Positions 44,660 through 55,987 of a DNA stretch of 64,000 nucleotides are shown piece after piece; the first letter of the stretch is position 1, and each line of letters starts with the position of its first letter. The position numbers and the translations under genes are program-made. The DNA comes from Bimuria novae-zelandiae CBS 107.79. Lineage: Eukaryota; Ascomycota; Dothideomycetes; Pleosporales; Didymosphaeriaceae. Location of the stretch: assembly GCA_010015655.1 (NCBI GenBank), contig ML976683.1:133051-197050 (forward strand). The letters are read 5' to 3'. The notes beneath the pieces were generated by a model, which ran no database searches, had not been told where the DNA came from, and saw only the letters and a list, made by a program, of their open reading frames with translations.

Positions 44660-44880
44660 TATATTATATACTAGTCCGTTTCTTCTCTGTCTCTAGGTGA
44701 TCCGAACCTCTTGGCGGATCACCTTGGTCCAGAGTTTCTGTCGGATCGGGGTCACGTGGCCCTGGCTGACCTAAGCAGCCCCACGAGTCCTCGCAGGCTA
44801 GCTGTAGCACAACACCATCCACCTCTCCCCGTTCACCTTTGGTTGTGGTGTCACAGTCCAGGTTCCTTGAGTTCGTAACA
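44660..44880 (-). repeat. solo-LTR-like island
   Basis: On the minus strand it begins TGTTACGAACTCAAGG, the style of a fungal Gypsy LTR start. It is GC-rich for about 190 bp and fades into AT-rich DNA near 44,690. It contains a 10-bp inverted repeat AGGTGATCCG/CGGATCACCT (44,695-44,724). No partner LTR or internal region was found, so a solo or truncated LTR is the best reading. Confidence 0.45.
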
Positions 44881-44947
44881 CTTACTATAATCGCCTAACG
44901 TAGTAGTAATAAGTATAATTAACTAAGCTAAGTAGATACCTAGTAGA

Positions 44948-45190
44948 TGTTAGAGGCTAGGCCTCTGAAGTACTCGGCTGAGAAACCTCGTGGCCTAAGC
45001 CTTAAGCAACTCTAAGAGCCACTAGGATACCTCTAGAGTGTTAGGAAACAAATTTAGCCCTTTTAAAATTAGTTTTTTTTTTTACTTAGAAGCTATATAT
45101 ATAGCGTAAAACGAAGCTACTTAAACTCCTTATTAAATTTATTTATATTTTTTTAGTATTTTAGGTCCCCTGGGCCTAAAGCCCTTTATA
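44948..45190 (+). repeat. 5' LTR of element B
   Basis: Starts TGTTAGAGGCTAGGCC and ends GCCCTTTATA. It is strongly AT-shifted in its second half compared with the 3' copy. Confidence 0.85.
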
Positions 45191-46799
45191 TTAAATTTAA
45201 TTATTTATTCTTTCTTAAAAGTAATTATTATAGAATAACTATCTTTTCTACTTTACTAATTACTAAACGGAGTAGTAGTTCTAAGCAAGAGATATAACTT
45301 TAAAAAAACTAAGCTCTCCTTTAATAAGTAATTAAGAAAATAAAGGCCTTAATAGGCGCTTAATTAGACAAAATAGAACATAATAGGGCAGGCTAAGTCC
45401 TTTATAAAGAGTATACGCTTATAATTACGAGTATAAGTCGCACGAATGCGTGGCCTTATCGTAGATAGCCTAGAAGGAGCCTCTCTAGAGGAGAGACTTT
45501 ATACGGAACTATTATAAGAAGGGTACGACCTGCCTACTTAAAGGGAGTAGATACGCTATATCTAGCACCTTGTAAAATAAAAGGACTCTAGCATAGTTAT
45601 AGGTAATAAGTAGAATATAAGTACTATAAAAAACTATTCTTTATTTCAAGAAGGGGAGCAAGATAAGGGAATAGTAAAAAGGCTAACGCCTAAAATAAGT
45701 ATTCTTAATTTATTCTTATTTTTAAGCGCGGAGATAATTATATAAATTACTTAAATATTAAGCTAATTATTACTTATAGCTTAAGTAAGTTTAAGTTAAA
45801 TACTAACTACTTAAAGTAGTAAACGCGTAGCTTTTTAGTAACCTAAAGTAGTAAACCTACTTTTATTTAGAAGAGAATAGAATTAATAGCATATTTAGTA
45901 AGCGTAAATAACTATAAGATCTAAGAAGATAAAGAGATCTTTAAAAAAAATTTAAAGTATATTATAAGTTACTGAGAAGGACGCGCGGCCTCTATTAGCC
46001 TAGTATATATTATAAAAGAATTTTAGATATTTTTAGAAAACTTATCCTAGAACTTAATAGAGGAAGAAATTACCTAAAATAAACTTTATAAGCTTTAGTA
46101 AGAAGTAATAAAGTTAAGTAACTTTAATATACTATTTAACTAATTAGCTATAAAAGCTAAAGAAATAAATAATACAAGAATATTAAAAGTTATTTATTAA
46201 TAAGCTATATAAGTGGACCCCTAGGATTAAATAATTAGTATAGAGGTAGGTAGGCTAGGATTAGACCTTATAGAGGCTGTAGGACTAGGTAGCCTCTATA
46301 AAAGAAAACTTATTTTAGAACTGCTTATAATAATCGCGACCCTAAGGGAAAGTATTTATAAATAATACCATAAATTAAGCGCCTACTTTTTAGCTTAAAA
46401 CAGAAAGGGCCCCGTAGCAAAAGCCTAAAGGAAAAAGCAAGCGTAAACAGGCTATATAGGTATCTAAGAGCGTACTCTAGAAGCGTGGTAAAGAAGACGC
46501 CTATTTTTATTATAATAAAAAGGGGCACTATATAAGTTAGTACTCCCTTTTACTAGCTTAAAGACTAAGTAAAACTTAGGTTAGCTAATTAAAGGCAAAG
46601 AAAAAGATAACTTTACAAAAATTTCTATTAGTAAAAAATTAAAAAACTAAGTTTTCCCGCCTAAAGGCATGGACAAGAGAAGAAAAAGCTAAGTAAGAAT
46701 CTTAAGATAAGTTATAATAACTTTTAAAGAAGGTAGCTAAATTTAATACTAACTATTATATATATATTAGTAAATAATACTACTTTTGCATCCATAATA

Positions 46800-49700
46800 A
46801 TTAGTTCTAAATACTTAACGTCTAGGTTTATTTCTAAAAATTTAATTACAAGGCAGGCCTAGAGCGTAATAACCTAAAAAGAAAAATTAAAGTCCTTAGA
46901 GTAAATAGCTAGGTCTTATATATAAGTTAGACTATAAAGGTAGAGATTAACATAAAGGGCTATATAAAATAGTGTTAGTTATAAATTTCTAAAGGAAAAA
47001 AAAAGTTTAATATAATTTTAAGTAAATTATAATTAACTTAGAATTATGTTAGCGTAGCCCAAACTAAGAAGTCTATCTAGATAGGGAAGACTAGGGTATA
47101 TATTAAAGATAGGATAGAGAAATTAGCGCCCTAAAGCTTATAAAAAGTAATTATAGGCGCCTTATTAGCGTTAAACTAAAAAAACTAAAAGTTATAAAGT
47201 AGATTAAGGGTCTTTATAGCGTTACTAAAGGATATCTAAAAGGTATTAACCTTAAAACTTAAAATAGACTTAAGGAAAGCGCTTTTAGAGGATTTTAAAA
47301 CCCTTTAAAAAGTATTTTTAAGAAAAAAGGTAGACTACTTACCTCCTTATTAAAATATAAAAATTAACTATTTTATCGTACTAATAGAGAAAAATAGTAC
47401 TATTTTAGAGATTCCTTACAGCTCCCTTTATAATATGTTAATAGAGGAACTCCTAGTACTTAAAAAGGGGCTAATAGAGTATTTAGATTATAATTTTATT
47501 TAAGTTAGTAAATCTAGCGTAGCTACGCTAGTGTTATTTACTAAAAAAACTAGTAGTAGACTAAAGTTTTATATAAACTATTAAGCGCTAAACGCGCTTT
47601 AAAAAAACTAGTATTTATTACTATTAATTAGTAAGATACTCTAATTCCTAGTAAAGACAAAATAGTTTTTTAAGCTAGACGTAATTTAGGCGTTCTATAA
47701 ACTTTATATCGCGAAAAGAGAAGAGTAGAAGACTACCTTCTAAACTTAATTTAGCTTTTATAAATAGCTAGTAGTCTTATTTAAATTAGTAAACGCACCT
47801 AGCATATTTTAGTAATATATAAACTAGGTACTAAAAGAGTATCTAAATAAATTCTACTCCGCGTATATAAACAACGTCCTAATCTTTTCCTTAGGGTTAA
47901 GAAGAGATCATGTGGAGAAAGTCTGTATAATAATTTAAAAGCTAGTAACTACGGGACTATAGCTTAATATTAAAAAGTTAGAATTCTACGTTAAAAAGAC
48001 TAAATATCTAAAAAATTTATTATTATAGGTAAAGGCGTGAGCATAGACCCTAAAAAAGTTAAAGCTATTTAGGAGTAAGTAGCGCCTACTTTAGAAAAAA
48101 AAATAAAGTTTTATTAGATTTATAAACTTTTACTACTAATTTATTAAAAATTACTTTAAGATTATAAGCCTTTTTACTAAACTTATTAAGAAAAGCGTAA
48201 AATTTTAGTAAAAGTAAAAGTAGTAGCGTGCGTTTAACTTTTTAAAAAGAGTCTTTATTATAAAGCTAGTCCTAGCTCATTTTAACCTTAATAGGGACTT
48301 CGTCCTAAAAGTAGACGCGTTAAGATAGTTTATAAAAGGTTACTTTTCTTAGTATAATTAAAAAGATATACTAAGACCTATAGTATACTTCTCCGCTAAA
48401 AACAGCCCCGCGGAATATAATTACGGGATTTATAATAAGGAGATATTAGTAGTAGTAAAGTGTGTAGAGGAGTAAGATTATATATATCGGGTCGTAAAGC
48501 ACCTAATAGTATATATAGACTACAAGAACCTTACCTACTTCGTAGAAAAGAGAAAACTTATAGAGTAGCATATCTGCTAGTTATAGACCTTAAATAATAT
48601 AAATATAACGTTTATCTACTATTTAAAGTTAATAAATTTAAAAGTAGACGCGCTATCGCGTAAAAAGTAAAATTTACTTATAAAAGTAAATAATAAAAGG
48701 GTAAAGTCTTAAAAGGTGTAGTTATTAATATAAATTTTAACTAATAATAGCTATAAGGCGTTTTAATTATAAAAGCTTATTAAGGATCTCTTTTTAGACT
48801 TACCTATATGTATAAAGACTATAGTTATAAAAAGCTATACACGAACTAGAGCTAAGGGACTAAAAGTACTATTTAAGTTAAATAAGCTAAATAAGGTTTT
48901 CCTTATTTTAGAGCGGGGAGATAAAAATATTTATACTAAATAACTTAGTAGCCTAATTTTAATTAGGCTATATAGGGGCACCTGCTAATTAAAGATATTA
49001 TAAGTAAAAGTAAAAGCTAATACTTCTAATAAGGAATTTTGCGCTATAAAAACTACAGTCTAAAAAAAAAAGTAGTTCTTATTAATACTAAAGATTAAGG
49101 TAGTAATCTTAGAGCACTAGATAGATAGCGCTAGATTCCTCTACTATAGAGGGCGCTACTAGGTACCTAATTTAGAACCGCTATGCACTTGTTTAATAGC
49201 TATAGTATATACTTTACTAACTTTAGGCTATTTTAGGAGGGAGAATATATATAAGATCTTAGCCTAAGACTTCTTCTTCCCTAGGATGTTAGACTACATC
49301 TAGAGGTATATTTAAAATTGTAACGTTTACTATAGGATAAAGCCTTAGCAAGTGCTAAAGCTAAAGCTACTTAAATTTTTACTTATACTAAAAAGAGGAT
49401 AAAAGGACCTTTTTATAAACTTTATTATAGGCCTTTTAAAGAGTAAGGATTACTAATATATTATAATAGTAGTAAACTAGTTTAGTAAAGACTTTTTAGT
49501 AGTAGCTATACTAAATTTATTAGTTTTAATAGTAGTTAACGCTTTTTTAAAGTTTTAGGTAGCATAATATTTCTTTCTTAATTTTATAGTTTTAAATTAA
49601 GGAGCGTAGTTTCTTAGCTACTTCTAAATAAAGCTATACTCTAAGATAGGTATAAATTAAAAACTCTTTATAGTTAAACACCAGCAGACTAATAGCTAAA

Positions 49701-49900
49701 TAAAACGTATAAACTTAGTACTAGAGTAGATCTTAAAGGCATACTATAAGTAAGACTAATTAAATTGGGCCTAATAGCTCTTAATTATATAAATCGCGAT
49801 TAAAGGGCATATAGTAATATTTATAAAAGTAGGCCAGTTCTTTCTCTAGCACGGTATAACGTAGATCCCGTAAGACGCTTCTACGATAAAGAGGTAGCCT
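46800..49900 (+). pseudogene. pol of element B, RIP-killed
   Basis: Legible pieces are a reverse transcriptase with FYINYQALNAL (47,565), FFKLDVI.AFYKL (47,670), YINNVLIFS (47,865), an RNase H with VLKVDALR and [25 protein letters not shown] (in two parts, 48,305-48,460), and an integrase region with GFLYYRGRYWVPN near 49,130. The order is that of Ty3/Gypsy. It differs from element A in most legible positions, so it is another family. Every frame is stopped repeatedly. Confidence 0.7.
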
Positions 49901-52209
49901 TAGAGTAAAGGAAGAGAATAGACCTAGTAGCTACTACTAAGAATATAATAGAGAAATTCCATGTAGTATCTAACTTTATATAAGTAAAGTTAGCTAACAC
50001 GTAGCAAGAATAAGAGGTCTAAGCGAACTATAGCTATAAGAACGCCCTAATTATAAAAGTTAAAAATAAAGTATAATTAAAGTATAAAGACTACCTGTCT
50101 AACCTGTAACTAAGTAAGAAACTAAATTAGAAAAATAAAAAGTTTATAATTAAAAAAGCAATTAGAACTTATATAGTAGAGCTAGACGTATCTTTAAGGA
50201 TATACCTAGTGTTTTACGTATTTAGGCTAAGGTTGTTCCCTGGGGATCCGTTGCCTAGCTAACGGGTAGATAATTCCTAACTAGAGGCCATTTTCTAGGA
50301 TAGGGAGGAGGAGTATAAAGTAGAAGATATTATATAGGAAAAGCGCTCTTACTTTAATAAAGTTACGTAGTACCTTATTAAATAGTAAAATAATTAGTAG
50401 CGGACATAGAAACTAGCTTTAGAGTTTTAAAATAATAAAGTTTTAGACTGCTAGAAGGAGTACACCGCTCCCTATAAGAATAAATAAAATAGGCTACTAA
50501 AGTATTTTACTTAAAAGACCCCTTATATTAAATATGCGTAAAAAGCCCTAGGCTATAGGCTAGGAATAGAAAAGCAGAAGCTTAGAACGCCTAGGGCGGA
50601 GCTCGTTCTAATATAAAGTAAGAGCCTTAGATAATGTTTAAATATAAAATAAGAAAGTAAGAAATAGGGGAGTAATTAATTATATTTCTTAAATAAGAGA
50701 GAGTAGAGGCACACTATTTAATAGGCTACTATAATTTAGCAAGATAGATCTTAAATAAGCTATAAAATATAGCTTAAATAGCGCTAAAACTTAAGCATCT
50801 TTAATTAAGGGCTTAAGATTGCTACTCTTAAGTAGCTCTTTTAGGAGCATAGGTTAATATAAAGTTTCAAAAGTAGGCTAAATAAATAAGACTTACTACT
50901 AGCTATTTTAAGTAAAAATATTATATTAAGGAGCGAACTTAGCTTAAAGCTGTATTTAAGAATTACCTTAATTATAAAATAGAATAAGTTAAGCTTGTCG
51001 CGAGAAGCCTTTTTATAAAAATCTGAAAAATATTAGTAAAAAAATTTAGGCAAATAGAATTAGGACTTACCTCTTTAAACTAAGAAACTTATAAAATCTA
51101 TTTTAAGGTAATTAAAATTTTACTTACTTAACTAATAAAGGGCTATAAATCCTGCGCTGTATGCTAGTAAATACGTAGCTAGTATTTAGATTAAGCTTAA
51201 AAGCTTTATTATTCTTAGTAGACTTAACTAAAATACGCTTAAATTTAGTAAATACTACTTTTTACTTTTTAGTAAACTAATTAATATCTACTATAAGCTT
51301 ATTAGCTTGCTAGCTCTTCTTGCCCTTTAGCTAGGTAAAAATAATCTAAGTAAAAGACTTTATCTTAGTTAGAAAGCGCTAGACCTGTTAACGCGTTAAG
51401 GAATATATAGCCTAAAAAATAAAACTTATAAGTTTAATATAGCAAGCGCTATCTTTCATATACTTAATATAAAAAGTAGCACGTTTACTCTTAGGAGAAA
51501 TATAGTTAACTCTCTTACTTAAATAAAATATATATATAGAAGCTAACTACTGCACGTAGTAGATAACTTATTTAGTAAGAGCTTTATCCTCTAGTAAAAG
51601 GTTAATCTTAAGACTATTAATAGCCTAGAAGAATTAGCTAGGAACTTAAAAATAAAACTAAAAAACTTACCTAGTAGTAGCTATTTATAGTCTAGAGCTT
51701 TAAGGATGCCTTAAGGACACGCGCAAGACTAGTAAAAAAGTAATATTTTATTTTAAAAAAAAAGCTACTAGGAGTAAAGCTACTGGCGCGTTTACTAGAC
51801 TATAAATTAAGGTAGGACTTCTATAGCGTAGTTAAGATTTTAAAGAGAGGTATAATAATTAATTATAGAGTAAGGATATTAAAGAGCTAGGTAAAACGCT
51901 TATAAAACTAGGCTTTAAAGTAAAAGTATAAAATAAGGGACTTAAAACACTACGAGCGGGCTTTTACTACGAAAGTTACGCTAATAAGAAGTATAAATAG
52001 GCACGTAACTAAGAAGGTAAGCGCGACTTGCTACCTAAAAGACTATGCTTACTATTATTATATTAGGGTAAATAGTAAGAAGAAATAGTCCTTATAGAAT
52101 AGTAATTTTTAGCCTAATATCTAGAATATAGCGAACCCTATAAGTCTAGTAAATTTAAATAAAGAAATTTTTCTCTTCTCTTGCTACACGATTAGAGGGG
52201 AGGGAGCTA

Positions 52210-52449
52210 TATTAAAGGCTAGGCCTCTAAAGTACTTAGCTAAGAAACCTCGTAGCCTAAGCCTTAAGTAACTCTAAGAGCTACTCGGGTACCTCTAGAG
52301 TGTTAGGAAACGGACCTAGCCCCTCTAGGGTTAGTCCTTTCTACTTAGAAGTCATATATATAGCGTAGGGAGGAGCTACTTAAACCCCTTATCGAATTCA
52401 TCTGTATTCTTCTGGCATCTCAGGTCCCCCGGACCCAAAGCCCCTTACA
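52210..52449 (+). repeat. 3' LTR of element B
   Basis: Starts TATTAAAGGCTAGG (RIP-changed from TGTTAGAGG) and ends CCCCTTACA. Its second half keeps normal GC, unlike the 5' LTR. Confidence 0.85.
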
Positions 52450-53530
52450 GTAGACTCTACTACTATAGTAATTAACCTAACTTTTTATAAATACTCAACT
52501 AACCTATTCTGTTATAATAAATAGCCTACTAACCTATTATAATTATTATAAATCTAGCTATATTGCCCGCGAGTACCCGAGTAGCTCTATTAAATAAAAA
52601 GGAGTAGAGGATAACGACTACGCTCCAGATAGTAAAGGCGAGCTAAGCGATAAGCAGGTGGCGACCTATTATAATAAGTCATTAAAAAATAACTCTCTCT
52701 ATGGGAAGTCTCCTCCTTCGAAAAGCCTACTAGAGCTATTAGTATATAAAGCCTCTTATTTAGTAAAAGCGCTTTTATTATACCCTATAATATCTTAACT
52801 AATAGCCTTACTATTAAACCTAAAGGCCTTATTAATACTAGCGTAGATAGCTACGTCCTAGTCTACTTTAAATATTTCTATATAATTAAGAAGAGACTTA
52901 GGGTATTTATTAAAAATATAAAAGCTATTCCCCATAATAGTTAACTAAATAGGCAAGTAAATAAGCATTTTTAGACTAACTTAGTATTAGATAGCTATTA
53001 CCTTACTACTTACTTTATACTATATAACACTAGCTACTATAACCTTATAGTTAGCTGTAACCTTCTTAAGGAAGCTAATATTTAGACTAACTATAAGTAA
53101 TAGATACTTAAGTAATTATATATAATACTAATTAACTATAAATAAGATATTATTATCCTAACGCAAGGCACTATAGAAATTAGTTTTAAGTATTAGGTAG
53201 ATACTAATTAATATATTAAGATTAGGTAGATACTAATTAATATATTAAGATTATAAACGTAGCTATTATATAGTATATTTATTACGTATTACCGTAATCC
53301 CCTTAGCATTGTACCTATAAGAAGAACCTAGTAGAGATAAAAGAGTAGCTCCGCTATTAAGCGCTATTAGTATAAGAGTAATAACTAACTTGCCCTAAAT
53401 ATATCTCTTACGAGGACCTCGCGAAGGCAGGTCTAAAGATTAATACTATACGGAGGTGCCTTTCAAAAGTCCTTGCCCACCTTGGCGAGCAGGGGTATAC
53501 GCCACATTCCGAATTTAGACATATGTCCGA

Positions 53531-54776
53531 TTATCTAAGTCTATGGAGATTCCTGCCCTCCTTGTACTCGTTGCCCCCTTCTAGCTCAATGATCTTCTTT
53601 ATATGGACAGGAATACGCTCAATCCAAGCCTGTATCTTCTCCTGAGGTAGATCTCGCCAGCACTGCTCCCATGCACGGACAGCCTCTGCTCTACTCTTTN
53701 NNNNNNNNNNNNNNNNNNNNNNNNNNNNNNNNNNNNNNNNNNNNNNNNNNNNNNNNNNNNNNNNNNNNNNNNNNNNNNNNNNNNNNNNNNNNNNNNNNNN
53801 NNNNNNNNNNNNNNNNNNNNNNNNNNNNNNNNNNNNNNNNNNNNNNNNNNNNNNNNNNNNNNNNNNNNNNNNNNNNNNNNNNNNNNNNNNNNNNNNNNNN
53901 NNNNNNNNNNNNNNNNNNNNNNNNNNNNNNNNNNNNNNNNNNNNNNNNNNNNNNNNNNNNNNNNNNNNNNNNNNNNNNNNNNNNNNNNNNNNNNNNNNNN
54001 NNNNNNNNNNNNNNNNNNNNNNNNNNNNNNNNNNNNNNNNNNNNNNNNNNNNNNNNNNNNNNNNNNNNNNNNNNNNNNNNNNNNNNNNNNNNNNNNNNNN
54101 NNNNNNNNNNNNNNNNNNNNNNNNNNNNNNNNNNNNNNNNNNNNNNNNNNNNNNNNNNNNNNNNNNNNNNNNNNNNNNNNNNNNNNNNNNNNNNNNNNNN
54201 NNNNNNNNNNNNNNNNNNNNNNNNNNNNNNNNNNNNNNNNNNNNNNNNNNNNNNNNNNNNNNNNNNNNNNNNNNNNNNNNNNNNNNNNNNNNNNNNNNNN
54301 NNNNNNNNNNNNNNNNNNNNNNNNNNNNNNNNNNNNNNNNNNNNNNNNNNNNNNNNNNNNNNNNNNNNNNNNNNNNNNNNNNNNNNNNNNNNNNNNNNNN
54401 NNNNNNNNNNNNNNNNNNNNNNNNNNNNNNNNNNNNNNNNNNNNNNNNNNNNNNNNNNNNNNNNNNNNNNNNNNNNNNNNNNNNNNNNNNNNNNNNNNNN
54501 NNNNNNNNNNNNNNNNNNNNNNNNNNNNNNNNNNNNNNNNNNNNNNNNNNNNNNNNNNNNNNNNNNNNNNNNNNNNNNNNNNNNNNNNNNNNNNNNNNNN
54601 NNNNNNNNNNNNNNTGGCCGCTGGCATGGATCAAAGCCTCGTTCAATAGCTCGCGCGAATATTGAGTTAATTGTCCGCTTTGAAATCCCTGTTAGGCCAG
54701 TGATCTCGTCATTTGGCTTGCCAGTAGCCTTAAGAGTAATTATTAAAGCTCGAGTAGCAAGATCGTGAGGAGGCAT
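53531..54776 (-). CDS. Tc1/mariner transposase, middle unsequenced
   Basis: The N-terminal part starts MPPHDLATRALIITLKATGK at 54,776 and has a helix-turn-helix (NDEITGLTGISKRTINSIF), as in fungal mariner-like transposases. The C-terminal part (LPQEKIQAWIERIPVHIKKI) ends at the stop 53,531 and matches the tail of DDE_3 transposases. The catalytic DDE core falls in the N gap, so activity cannot be judged. The two visible parts lie in different frames if the gap is exactly 915 bases; an incorrect gap length is the simplest reason. The expected size is about 410 residues. Confidence 0.75.
53700..54614. other. assembly gap (915 N)
   Basis: Unknown bases inside the Tc1/mariner element. It probably arose because near-identical copies elsewhere in the genome collapse during assembly. 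Length is an estimate. Confidence 0.95.
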
Positions 54777-55870
54777 AGCAAAGACTGTATCAATTAGAGA
54801 GCAAGTAGTATAGAGCAGTGTTGTGAGCTTGAGAAGCAAAGGCCACGTCAGCTCGGAGATGCTTCTGAATTCGGAATGTGGCGTATACCCCTGCTCGCCA
54901 AGGTGGGCAAGGACTTTTGAAAGGCACCTCCGTAAGAGCTATTATATTTATACTTAACGTATATTATAAAGAGATAGTTATTAGCTATATTAGCTTTTAT
55001 AAAGTAAAAAAGTCAATTTAAGACTATAGGAAGGCGCTAGACTAAATAGACCTACTAAACTTAAATAAAAAACTTTGCTAGCTTCTTATAAAGAAGTTAT
55101 TAGTTTTAGGCTATATAGGCGCTACTCTAGCTTACTTCTTAAAAAAGGACTTAAATATCCTACCTCAATACTATAATAGCGTAGATTATAATATTAAGCT
55201 AATTGCAGATAACATGCTAACATTAAGCCTACTATATAGTATATCTTTAAAGTAGTTATAGCTTATTAAGGACTACCTAAATAATTACTTCTAATAAAGT
55301 TTTATTACATACAGTAATGCTTTATATGCCTCGCTAGTGCTATTTACTAAAAAGCCTAGAGGAGGGAAATAATTCTATATTAACTATTATAAGCTTAACG
55401 TAATTATAAAGAAGGATATTTATTTTATTTCACTTATTTAAAAGACTTTTATGTAGCTTACGAACGCTAAGATGTTTATAAAGCTAACTATATAATAGGC
55501 TTTTTATTATATCCAACTTAATAAGGATGCTAAGGACCTAACTATTTTTTATACACGCTATAGTAACTATAAGTATTATATACTTTTATTTAGCCTCTAT
55601 AATAGCCCTGCGACTTTTTAAAAATATATTAATAAAATACTATACAGAATACTTGATAACTTTTGTATAGCCTACCTAGACAATACCCTTATATACTTAA
55701 AAGACTTACTATATTACGAGGAGCATATTACTTAGGTGCTAAGACTTCTTTATAATATAGGGCTCTAGTTTAATATTAAAAAGAGCAAGTTTACAGTAAT
55801 AAAGTGTTTTAGTCTTATTATTAGGCCCTACTAGCTTACTTTTTAAAATACTATTTGTATTATAATTCGT

Positions 55871-55987
55871 ATATTAAACCTTTAAAAATAATATTTTATA
55901 TGCTAGACACTTCTTCGCGTAGTACTTATAAGTAACTATTATAACCTAACTAATAGCGTTTATTTAATTTTTAATAAAGTAACGATA
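55871..55987. other. AT-rich spacer
   Basis: Short RIP-mutated sequence between the Gypsy fragment and the next pogo-type element. Confidence 0.5.

Larger units (their letters stand above)
44948..52449 (+). mobile_element. Ty3/Gypsy LTR retrotransposon B, full length but dead
   Basis: A 7.5-kb element with LTRs of 243 and 240 bp, flanked by the duplication GTAGA (44,943-44,947; 52,450-52,454). A polypurine tract (GAGGGGAGGGAG) precedes the 3' LTR. Gag-pol is on the plus strand. Nearly the whole interior is TA-rich. Confidence 0.88.
53451..54932 (-). mobile_element. Tc1/mariner-type transposon, not RIP-mutated, with assembly gap
   Basis: Ends CGGAGGTGCCTTTCAAAAGT... form a perfect 65-bp inverted repeat flanked by TA (53,449-53,450; 54,933-54,934). 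The visible 570 bp have normal GC and coding is clean. The centre is unknown sequence (N). Apparent length is 1482 bp. Perfect ends and lack of RIP indicate a recent insertion into already dead Gypsy DNA. Confidence 0.9.
52450..55870 (+). mobile_element. Gypsy fragment colinear with element A pol, split by a Tc1/mariner
   Basis: Sequence from about 52,680 to 53,450 and, after the insertion, from 54,935 to about 55,830 follows element A (about 36,240-37,870) base by base with many transitions. It covers the protease region and the reverse transcriptase up to the YLDN box and about 120 bp beyond. No LTR is visible. Element B inserted at its left side, and it ends in unrelated AT-rich DNA at the right. 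It is a truncated relic related to A. Confidence 0.7.

Noticed and set aside
53531..54839. Several 340-380-codon frames across the N gap
   Set aside because: They exist only because N codons are not stops. Just the flanking transposase pieces on the minus strand are real.
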